A DNA stretch of 28,775 bases from a virus: the IMG/VR virus record IMGVR_UViG_3300042566_000449, positions 1-28,775 of that record. One strand, 5' to 3'. The position numbers were made by a program, and so were the translations under genes. Position 1 is the stretch's first letter. Each line of letters begins with the position of its first letter. Below, piece by piece: positions 22,716 to 27,468 of this stretch. The notes under the pieces were generated by a model. The model saw only the letters and a list, made by a program, of their open reading frames with translations, was not told where the DNA came from and searched no databases.

Positions 22716-23102
22716 TACTAAGTAGATTTAGGCTTAGATTGTGGCTTTTCTGTGTTTTACTTTGGGGTAGGACCGCCCCTCTGGGCCATTTCGGAGTCCC
22801 CCAAGATTTTGCACACTGCCCGTTGAAGTTATACGCGCGCGTGGCCTTTAAGCCCCATTTTGAAATCGGTCCGCACATAATGTGCAGAATGGCTAGCAGG
22901 AAAGGGACCCGCGCCCCGCCTAGCTTGCCCCGCCCCGTGCTAACCCCTTGCAATCGTTACGCTTTCATGCGTCAACCTATCGCAAGCGCAATGCTAGCAA
23001 TGGGCTAGCAATCGGCTGGCATTTGCGGGGACATTGCGTTGACATTGCGTTGCACTCTGTAACATTTTGTTACTGGATTTGTAAATCAAGCTATTGACTT
23101 TT
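22716..23102. other. Non-coding stretch, repeat-rich and AT/GC mosaic; possible origin
   Basis: No convincing gene was found in this stretch. It holds a 13-bp palindrome GCACATAATGTGC (22873-22885), two sets of 11-bp tandem repeats (22993-23051), the palindrome GTAACATTTTGTTAC (23059-23073) and an AT-rich segment just before the terminator at 23103. Two open frames of about 100 codons on opposite strands cross it, but they have poor ribosome sites and atypical composition. Confidence 0.5.
22993..23051. repeat. Iteron-like 11-bp tandem repeats
   Basis: Three units in tandem, GCTAGCAATGG (22993), GCTAGCAATCG (23004) and the diverged GCTGGCATTTG (23015), are followed after 4 bp by two perfect tandem copies of GACATTGCGTT (23030-23040, 23041-23051). 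Inverted copies of the second type recur at 23121-23131 (exact) and 23144-23154 (one change). The 11-bp period is about one helical turn, as in replication iterons or arrays for a DNA-binding protein. Confidence 0.7.
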
Positions 23103-23144
23103 AAAAATAGCGGCAAGCCTAACGCAATGTCAAGCTTGCCGCTA
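23103..23144 (-). terminator. Rho-independent terminator of the GP88-family gene
   Basis: The arms TAGCGGCAAGC (23108-23118) and GCTTGCCGCTA (23134-23144) form a perfect 11-bp stem with a 15-nt loop. On the minus strand a run of five T (23103-23107) follows. It begins 8 bp after the stop of the gene at 23153. Both arms are also copies of the 12-mer repeat that fills this region. Confidence 0.88.
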
Positions 23145-23152
23145 ACGCAACG

Positions 23153-23821
23153 TCAATGCAATGGATACGATACGTTGGACACGTCAAGCGACCAGCAGGC
23201 ACGGCATGAGCCGCAAGCATTGCCTTGTGTTGACGCGGGGCAAACATGACCCGAAGGCACGTTGTCTTTGCGATGGACCGTTGACGTATGGGAATAACCC
23301 ATAATGGGCGCATCGCCTATCATTGTGCTGGACACGCGCACGACTAGGTTGGACGGAAAGCTTGCGTTTTGTGTAAGATACTGCCGCACAAGCTTTGCCT
23401 CACGTGTCGGAAGCCAATGCTTGATATGAGGCGTTGCGCTCGCAATGGCGCATATTGCCTCAAGCATTGCTAAGCTTTGCAGGTCGCCCGAATCAAACCA
23501 GCGATGAAACGGTTGACCCGTTTTGAGTGCTGCCTTGTCAATTTGAAACACCATGAAAGCAATCCAGCGCTTTGCATCCGTTTCGATCAAGCGTTGCGCT
23601 TTGTCCAGATTAGCAAGCCAACCCTGATTTACACTTGGGCGCATGTTTTGAATTTTGAGAGCATAGCATTTATGACAAGTTGAGCCTTTGATCTGAGCAA
23701 GCTTGCTTCCCACATTGCAATGCTTTGCAGATATGGCAAAGCTTGAACCCGGCATTTTGCTATTGCGTGTTGAGACTGAACCCGCCTCAAGTTGCGCTTG
23801 CTTCAATGTCATGTTGGCCAT
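23153..23821 (-). CDS. GP88-family cysteine-rich phage protein
   Basis: This is a 222-residue protein if it starts at ATG 23821 (MANMTLKQAQLEAGSVSTRN). The open frame runs 122 codons further upstream, but that part is unlike the family and non-coding in look. Landmarks are NSKMPGSSFAIS, Cys35, GSTCHKCYALK (Cys49, Cys52), FHRWFDSGDLQSL, HWLPTREAKL, VRVSSTM, Cys194 and CGSCRACW (Cys203, 206, 209) before VSNVSYPLH. I recognise this order as the mycobacteriophage Gp88-type family, whose function is unknown; the paired Cys clusters suggest a metal or Fe-S site. It is transcribed leftward, divergent from the early block, and is rich in CTTGC words. No ribosome site is evident. Terminator at 23103-23144. 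Confidence 0.72.
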   Translation of the reverse strand: MANMTLKQAQLEAGSVSTRNSKMPGSSFAISAKHCNVGSKLAQIKGSTCHKCYALKIQNMRPSVNQGWLANLDKAQRLIETDAKRWIAFMVFQIDKAALKTGQPFHRWFDSGDLQSLAMLEAICAIASATPHIKHWLPTREAKLVRQYLTQNASFPSNLVVRVSSTMIGDAPIMGYSHTSTVHRKDNVPSGHVCPASTQGNACGSCRACWSLDVSNVSYPLH

Positions 23822-24266
23822 GGCCGAAAACCCGTGTTGTGTGTTGCGTTGTGTGTAACATAGGCAAACAACACACAAAGCGCAAGCATTATGTTGCCCC
23901 ATTTTGGGCGCGATGGACCAAAGCTGGTTTTTCCCCAAGTCTGACCCGTCCGGTATGGTAGGACCGGAAAGCAAACTTGCCGTTCCTGAGCCATTTATGG
24001 CCGTTCTAGACCCTATCCACAGAATGTGCGGCAAGCTTACACTTTGAGCCGCATAATATGTGCAAGCTGGCTTGTTATGGGTCAAACAACCGGAAAGCCT
24101 ATTGACACGCTGAAAACTTGCCGCAAGCAAAGTGTAGACCCAAAACGGGCCAAGTTGCTTAAATAAAGGCAAAAATAGTTTTGACAAAAATCAAGCGCCA
24201 TGCGAAAACATAAGGGTCGAAAGGAACACAGAACGTGTTCCCCGTAACGTCCAGAAAGGACAAAAC
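23822..24266. other. Non-coding divergent control region
   Basis: This 445-bp stretch lies between the leftward GP88-family gene and the rightward 62-aa gene, with no supported gene. It holds three of the 12-mer repeats, three CCGGAAAGC/TTGACA-type words (23963, 24089, 24093), the sites AGAATGTGCGG (24021) and GCATAATATGTGC (24051-24063), and the promoter/operator candidate at 24180-24241. It is probably the control region for both directions. Confidence 0.5.
24180..24241 (+). promoter_or_regulatory. Rightward promoter candidate with palindromic operator
   Basis: A perfect -35 box TTGACA begins at 24181 (preceded by TTT). No good -10 is found at 16-18 bp, so activator dependence is possible. 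Downstream, GGAACAC (24223-24229) and GTGTTCC (24235-24241) form an exact 7-bp inverted repeat with a 5-bp spacer, about 25 bp before the first early gene. It looks like a repressor operator. Confidence 0.5.
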
Positions 24267-24455
24267 ATGTTTCGCATTGTTACTCGTAAGCGGGTCCGTA
24301 AAGAGCGCTGCAATGTTTGGTATGGTGCTGCAATCGGAAAGCAAAGCTTGAAACTCTATTTTGGCAAGCTTGCCGTCTATGTGTTTCGCCAGAAAGGCCG
24401 TAAGCGCCTTTGGTCAAATCATGGCACGGGGAATAAGGTTCAGTTTCAGCGCTGA
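24267..24455 (+). CDS. Small basic hypothetical protein, first rightward gene
   Basis: This 62-residue protein starts at ATG after AGAAAGGA (6 nt spacing). It is rich in Arg/Lys (MFRIVTRKRVRKERCNVWYG; VFRQKGRKRLWSNHGTGNKV) with aromatic residues between, suggesting nucleic acid binding. It is the first gene right of the control region and is followed by two hairpins. Its coding sequence shares the GCAAGCTTG words of the island, including the 12-bp palindrome GGCAAGCTTGCC at 24363-24374. Function unknown. Confidence 0.6.
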   Translation: MFRIVTRKRVRKERCNVWYGAAIGKQSLKLYFGKLAVYVFRQKGRKRLWSNHGTGNKVQFQR

Positions 24456-24480
24456 ACCCTACACAAAAGCCGAAACATGA

Positions 24481-24529
24481 GGGGAGCGCAATGCTCCCCG
24501 ATTGTCGCCCCATTGTGAGCGCATGGGGC
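24481..24529 (+). terminator. Two back-to-back hairpins after the 62-aa gene
   Basis: Hairpin 1 has arms GGGGAGC (24481-24487) and GCTCCCC (24493-24499) with loop GCAAT. Hairpin 2 has arms GCCCCAT (24507-24513) and ATGGGGC (24523-24529). Both are perfect over 7 bp, but no U-tract follows. They may attenuate transcription into the early block, or be an antitermination target. Confidence 0.5.
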
Positions 24530-24560
24530 CTGATGATGGCTGCTCAAACATAGGTGTACT

Positions 24561-24797
24561 ATGCGCGTCATAAAGGAAGCGCGGGTTGACCATGCGTCAA
24601 CCTCAGGGGTTCTGCGTCTCGTTCGGGATGCTGAGGGGTTCTCTATTCGTGAGGGGCTCTTATACAAGCCTATGGGCCATAAGAAGCTTCGGGTTCTGAC
24701 CCTATACGCTGGCAGGGATAAGCGATTGACTGACAAGGCAGAGGCCTTGCGGCGCTTTGCCATGGAAGTTGAAGCGATGGGGGCCTCGTATGTTTGA
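24561..24797 (+). CDS. Early-block hypothetical protein (78 aa)
   Basis: This 78-residue protein starts MRVIKEARVDHASTSGVLRL and contains GFSIREGLLYKPMGHKKLRV and DKRLTDKAEALRRFAMEVEA. It mixes beta and helix, with a basic first half. AGG lies about 9 nt before the ATG. The next gene starts inside its last codons (8-nt overlap), which supports it as the head of a coupled chain of small genes. No family recognised. Confidence 0.7.
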   Translation: MRVIKEARVDHASTSGVLRLVRDAEGFSIREGLLYKPMGHKKLRVLTLYAGRDKRLTDKAEALRRFAMEVEAMGASYV

Positions 24798-24942
24798 GGG
24801 GACCAAGCTTAGCCCATGGGGCAAGGCCTTGCTCTTGCTTGACATTTGCGTGCAGGGCCTTGTTGCCCTGTTACTGCTCAATATTACCTTGTTGCTGGCT
24901 CAATACGTCGATTGGGTCAAGCTATTCTCTAGCTATGAATAG
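24790..24942 (+). CDS. Small single-TM membrane protein
   Basis: This 50-residue protein starts at ATG 24790 (MFEGTKLSPWGKALLLLDIC), overlapping the upstream gene. Residues 13-40 are almost all hydrophobic (LLLLDICVQGLVALLLLNIT), giving one long or two short membrane helices. It ends YVDWVKLFSSYE. It may act at the inner membrane (superinfection exclusion or antiholin-like), but only the membrane nature is visible. The longer frame from 24757 lies inside the previous gene. Confidence 0.65.
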   Translation: MFEGTKLSPWGKALLLLDICVQGLVALLLLNITLLLAQYVDWVKLFSSYE

Positions 24943-24955
24943 GGGAGGGGCTTCT

Positions 24956-25081
24956 ATGCCTAGCTATTGGTTCGCCTATGCCATCCCTGAGGCCTCTGAG
25001 TGGGCTTGGGGGGTCGAGGGGGGTTGCTGGATTGTGTCGGGGGGCTCTGGGCCTTCCCTGTCGTGGCTGCTTATTCTTTGA
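24956..25081 (+). CDS. Micro-protein, 41 aa
   Basis: A strong AGGGGAGG lies 7 nt before ATG 24956. The product reads MPSYWFAYAIPEASEWAWGV, then EGGCWIVSGGSGPSLSWLLI, and is very rich in Trp, Gly and Ser. It stands in step between two better supported small genes, 13 bp from the first and 11 bp from the next. Function unknown; its small size keeps confidence moderate. Confidence 0.5.
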   Translation: MPSYWFAYAIPEASEWAWGVEGGCWIVSGGSGPSLSWLLIL

Positions 25082-25092
25082 GGGGTTCTGTC

Positions 25093-25329
25093 ATGGAACG
25101 GATTAGACTTGGAATTGATGAGGGGGTCGCCTTGTCATTACTACAGGGCGAGGGGGCCATGGGGTCTCTGTCGAGGGGGTCTGTTGAGGCCTGCCTTGTG
25201 GCCATAGACGAGAAGGGGGACGTGCTATCCCTCATTGGCGAGCCTTTCATTCTCCAGAATGCTGAGCATGTGGCCTCGTGGATTCATAGCTATTTACAGG
25301 ATCAGGCTGTGGGGTGGGAATACCAATGA
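25093..25329 (+). CDS. Early-block hypothetical protein (78 aa)
   Basis: This 78-residue protein starts at ATG 25093 (MERIRLGIDEGVALSLLQGE), preceded by AGGGG at 7 nt. It continues MGSLSRGSVEACLVAIDEKG and ends with AEHVASWIHSYLQDQAVGWE. A regular alpha/beta pattern suggests a small folded domain. It ends in an ATGA overlap with the next gene. The frame reaches back to 25000 only over the preceding micro-gene. No family recognised. Confidence 0.7.
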   Translation: MERIRLGIDEGVALSLLQGEGAMGSLSRGSVEACLVAIDEKGDVLSLIGEPFILQNAEHVASWIHSYLQDQAVGWEYQ

Positions 25330-25547
25330 AGGCCAGCAAAGCGGCTAGGGGGTTCTTTGTGCCGAAGGGGTCTGCATTGGACCTCATTATGGGTCATCAT
25401 GGTCTAGACTATCGGGATGCTCAGTTTATAATGTACATGATGATCGAAGCGGGCGTTGACTTTGACGAAGACTATGACGATGGGGTCATGCTTCGCATAG
25501 CGGGCCAGATGATTGATTGGACCAACAAAAACGGAGATTGGCCATGA
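25326..25547 (+). CDS. Early-block hypothetical protein (73 aa)
   Basis: This 73-residue protein starts at ATG 25326 (MKASKAARGFFVPKGSALDL), in an ATGA overlap with the upstream stop. It has a basic start, then IMGHHGLDYRDAQFIMYMMI and the acidic EAGVDFDEDYDDGVM. It ends QMIDWTNKNGDWP, inside which the next gene begins. The central helices rich in His/Met and the acidic loop are distinctive, but no family comes to mind. Translational coupling supports it. Confidence 0.7.
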   Translation: MKASKAARGFFVPKGSALDLIMGHHGLDYRDAQFIMYMMIEAGVDFDEDYDDGVMLRIAGQMIDWTNKNGDWP

Positions 25548-25828
25548 AGACAAACGAGATCAAGAAGGGGGCCACAGTCATGCTCCGCAATGGCTGGCTG
25601 GCTCGCATGGAGGACAGCAAGAAGGGGACTGTCCGCATGGTCCTAGTCTATGGGGACTATACTGAGATGGGCTCAGTGTATGCTCATGACATTATCAAGG
25701 TGCGTGTAGGGGACAGCGAGGGGGGCCATTGGGTGCCTGTAGAGCACACAGAGGACCAGAAGCGCCTCAAGGCCTCGCTTGATCGAATCTTTAATGCACC
25801 CAAACCGCAACCCAAGACCTTTGTGTAA
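25544..25828 (+). CDS. Early-block hypothetical protein, small beta-barrel type
   Basis: This 94-residue protein starts at ATG 25544, with GGAG 7 nt upstream and an ATGA overlap with the previous gene. KTNEIKKGATVMLRNGWLAR, MEDSKKGTVRMVLVYGDYTE and MGSVYAHDIIKVR form a short beta-barrel-like unit (about residues 5-65). It resembles SH3-like or KOW-type small phage proteins that begin with a KKGxxVxLxNGWxAxM pattern. The rest (HTEDQKRLKASLDRIFNAPK) is a helix and basic tail. Its role is unknown. Confidence 0.75.
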   Translation: MKTNEIKKGATVMLRNGWLARMEDSKKGTVRMVLVYGDYTEMGSVYAHDIIKVRVGDSEGGHWVPVEHTEDQKRLKASLDRIFNAPKPQPKTFV

Positions 25829-25839
25829 GGAGCCCCATT

Positions 25840-26283
25840 ATGGGTACTCGTGCAGTCTATACATTCCGCGACAATTCAGGCGAACAACATCACGTCTACA
25901 AGCATTGGGATGGGTACCCTGAGGGGGCTGCTCAGTGGATCGTCAATGGGCTCAAGGAGGCTTGGGAGCTTCCCCGGTACGAGGCTGACGATATGGCTGC
26001 TGCCTTCATTACTGCGAACAAGCGGGGAGGGGGCGACATTCGCCTGATGCAATCTGGGGCTATCGCTGACGTGGCCCCAAGTGACATTGCGTATTGGTAT
26101 GAGGTCTGGCAGGCACCCAATGGTCAACTCATTGTCAAAGCTTGGGCTGTGAATAATTGGGATGGCTGGAAGGCTGAGGAAGTGTTCTATGGGCGTCTTG
26201 CTGACTTCGCTGCACACTACAGTGAGGAAGCCTATCAACTTTATCGCCTGCGTTATCCCAGCAAAACCAAAGAGGCCGCATAA
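25840..26283 (+). CDS. Conserved phage/plasmid hypothetical protein (MGTRAVYTF family)
   Basis: This is a 147-residue protein with an ideal AAGGAG 7 nt before ATG 25840. It opens MGTRAVYTFRDNSGEQHHVY, KHWDGYPEGAAQWIVNGLKE, then LPRYEADDMAAAFITANKRG and a GGGDIRLM turn. This is followed by IAYWYEVWQAPNGQLIVKAW and WDGWKAEEVFYGRLADF. I recall this opening from a widespread family of unknown function in phages, plasmids and bacterial genomes, where it is often near DUF3846-type genes, as here. No catalytic motif can be named. It overlaps the next gene by 1 nt (TAATG). Confidence 0.8.
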   Translation: MGTRAVYTFRDNSGEQHHVYKHWDGYPEGAAQWIVNGLKEAWELPRYEADDMAAAFITANKRGGGDIRLMQSGAIADVAPSDIAYWYEVWQAPNGQLIVKAWAVNNWDGWKAEEVFYGRLADFAAHYSEEAYQLYRLRYPSKTKEAA

Positions 26284-26627
26284 TGCAAGCTTATCTGATT
26301 GACCCACACACCAAGACCACAGAGGCCATCGACTATTCAGGCGATTGGCGGGACGTGAAGACACTTATTGACTGTCAGTATTTCGACGTTGTGACAACGC
26401 CCGAAGGCCTGTCGATCTATGTTGATGACGAGGGCCTATACAAGAATGGCCAAGCCTTCTTTGTATGGAAGGGCCTGCCGGTCCCATTAGCAGGCAAGGC
26501 CTTGGTGCTGGGGCCTGTGGACGAGGAGGGGGAGACGCATGAATGCCCGTGGCCTGCCGTCGAGGTGGCCTGCCACTTGGTGTTTGCCCCATTGCCTGTG
26601 TTGATTGCTTACTGTGAGGACATGTGA
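26283..26627 (+). CDS. DUF3846-like protein
   Basis: This 114-residue protein starts at ATG 26283, sharing a base with the previous stop. MQAYLIDPHTKTTEAIDYSG, LIDCQYFDVVTTPEGLSIYV, DDEGLYKNGQAFFVWKGLPV, PLAGKALVLGPVDEEGETHE follow the layout of DUF3846: IDP start, YVDDEGL centre, LAGKALVLG near the end. These proteins are small phage or plasmid factors of unknown function. The C-terminal third (VEVACHLVFAPLPVLIAYCE) is more hydrophobic than usual. It overlaps the next gene's start (GTGATG). Confidence 0.75.
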   Translation: MQAYLIDPHTKTTEAIDYSGDWRDVKTLIDCQYFDVVTTPEGLSIYVDDEGLYKNGQAFFVWKGLPVPLAGKALVLGPVDEEGETHECPWPAVEVACHLVFAPLPVLIAYCEDM

Positions 26628-26818
26628 TGCAGGGCTCCTATGACCCTACACGGTTCAAGGCCATTGACGAGGCCATCCGTGAAACCCTGCGCGAACTCGA
26701 TGACGCTGAGTGGGGCAGTGTCGAGCTATCAGGGGAGCGCTTTGAATATCTCAACGGCGTGCTAGCGAGGCTCAAGGCCAAGCAGGCTGATGGCGAGGTG
26801 CTTGACCCGCTCTTTTGA
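26627..26818 (+). CDS. Small helical hypothetical protein (63 aa)
   Basis: This 63-residue protein starts at ATG 26627 (MQGSYDPTRFKAIDEAIRET), with GAGG 7 nt upstream; a GTG three bases earlier overlaps the previous stop and is the alternative. The sequence is one long amphipathic helix with a break (LRELDDAEWGSVELSGERFE), then LNGVLARLKAKQADGEVLDP. It may be a protein-binding helper. It is the last gene of the coupled chain before a 49-bp gap with an operator-like structure. Confidence 0.65.
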   Translation: MQGSYDPTRFKAIDEAIRETLRELDDAEWGSVELSGERFEYLNGVLARLKAKQADGEVLDPLF

Positions 26819-26828
26819 GTGACCTAAC

Positions 26829-26867
26829 GTCACACACAGCGCAAACATCGCGCTGACGGAGTGTGAC
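26829..26867 (+). promoter_or_regulatory. Nested inverted repeats before the winged-helix gene
   Basis: The outer arms GTCACAC (26829-26835) and GTGTGAC (26861-26867) and the inner arms CAGCGC (26837-26842) and GCGCTG (26850-26855) are all perfect. The ribosome site GGAG (26858-26861) lies between the right arms and the ATG follows directly. It is a likely operator or mRNA switch for autoregulation of the gene at 26868. Confidence 0.65.
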
Positions 26868-27221
26868 ATGAAGGCTCAGATAAACGACAGAGAGCGGGAG
26901 GTGCTGCTGCGCCTCCTGCGTTCTCTCAACGTGTTCAAGCTGCTAAACGACAGAATGCCTCTGCAATATGTCACCAGTTTCTTGGCGGTGGCGACAGACG
27001 AGGGGAACGGTGTGACCCACTATGCCAAACGGCTAGGGGTCAACGTCACTACCATGTCTCGCCACCTCTTAGACATTGGGGAGCGTAACAGGAACATGGA
27101 GCCGGGATATGGCCTCGTGACCTATAGGGCTGACCCTTTGGAGCTTAGGAAGCATCAATACTTCCTGACACCCAAAGGCAAGCAGCTAATTCACAGCATT
27201 ATGAGGGAAATAGACCAGTAA
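26868..27221 (+). CDS. MarR-like winged helix-turn-helix regulator
   Basis: This 117-residue DNA-binding protein has a helical start (NDREREVLLRLLRSLNVFKL), a helix-turn-helix at about 49-71 (VTHYAKRLGVNVTTMSRHLL) and a wing ending in the typical FLTPKGKQLIHSIM (99-112). Size and order match small MarR-type or phage DNA-binding regulators. The nested inverted repeat directly in front of its start suggests autoregulation. It is the only recognisable regulator in the window, so it could control the early block or the lysogeny choice together with the integrase downstream. GGAG lies 7 nt from the ATG. Confidence 0.8.
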   Translation: MKAQINDREREVLLRLLRSLNVFKLLNDRMPLQYVTSFLAVATDEGNGVTHYAKRLGVNVTTMSRHLLDIGERNRNMEPGYGLVTYRADPLELRKHQYFLTPKGKQLIHSIMREIDQ

Positions 27222-27358
27222 TGTTTGTAATCATCATGGCCTACTTCGTGTTTAGCCCGTGGATTGGCACAGGCCTACTCATGGCTGGACGTACTATTGC
27301 AGGCCTTGCTGTGCTGGCTAGCTCGCTTGTCTTCTGGACAATATGGCTGGCCAATTAA
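27221..27358 (+). CDS. Two-TM micro-protein
   Basis: A 45-codon frame starts at ATG 27221 in a TAATG overlap with the regulator and ends at TAA 27356-27358. The product is nearly all hydrophobic (MFVIIMAYFVFSPWIGTGLL, then TIAGLAVLASSLVFWTIWLA), with a single Arg in the turn (MAGRT), giving two membrane helices. Coupling to the regulator gene is the main support. It could be an antiholin or exclusion protein; this is not shown by the sequence. Confidence 0.6.
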   Translation: MFVIIMAYFVFSPWIGTGLLMAGRTIAGLAVLASSLVFWTIWLAN

Positions 27359-27459
27359 AAGCCCGTACAGGCCCATCTATCGTCTCAGGTGGGGTAGTAG
27401 CTGGTCACTTAGACTTGCCGCTCCTGACCCTGTTTCTGAGGCTTCTGGACCCTATCTAG
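27343..27459 (+). CDS. Possible 38-aa micro-protein before the integrase
   Basis: A 38-codon frame starts at ATG 27343, overlapping the two-TM gene, and stops at TAG 27457, 9 bp before the integrase. It reads MAGQLKARTGPSIVSGGVVA, then a Leu-rich end (LDLPLLTLFLRLLDPI). The ribosome site is weak (TGGA), and it is kept only because its end abuts the integrase start like the other coupled genes. It may be chance. Confidence 0.25.
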   Translation: MAGQLKARTGPSIVSGGVVAGHLDLPLLTLFLRLLDPI

Positions 27460-27468
27460 GAGGCTGGT

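Larger units (their letters stand above)
23110..24376. repeat. Dispersed 12-mer repeat RCGGCAAGYYTR, at least six copies
   Basis: Copies: 23110-23121 (+), 23131-23142 (-), 23972-23983 (-), 24028-24039 (+), 24113-24124 (-) and 24365-24376 (-). A one-mismatch relative, ACGGAAAGCTTG, lies at 23353-23364 (+). The wider region also has a great excess of GCAAG/CTTGC words (about 25 by eye), in coding and non-coding parts alike. I did not notice a similar density elsewhere in the window. Confidence 0.7.

Noticed and set aside
22660-23008. Two overlapping frames of about 100 codons on opposite strands
   Set aside because: Neither has a good ribosome site or recognisable pattern, and both run across the repeat-rich non-coding stretch.
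22993-23154. CRISPR array
   Set aside because: The repeats are 11 bp, tandem without spacers, and no cas gene is present.
23822-24187. N-terminal extension of the GP88-family gene by 122 codons
   Set aside because: The family-like sequence begins at MANMTLKQ; the upstream part has no family resemblance and covers intergenic repeats.
24223-24241. LexA (SOS) box
   Set aside because: The palindrome contains GAAC and GTTC words, but not the GTTC-N7-GTTC direct repeat used by alphaproteobacterial LexA.
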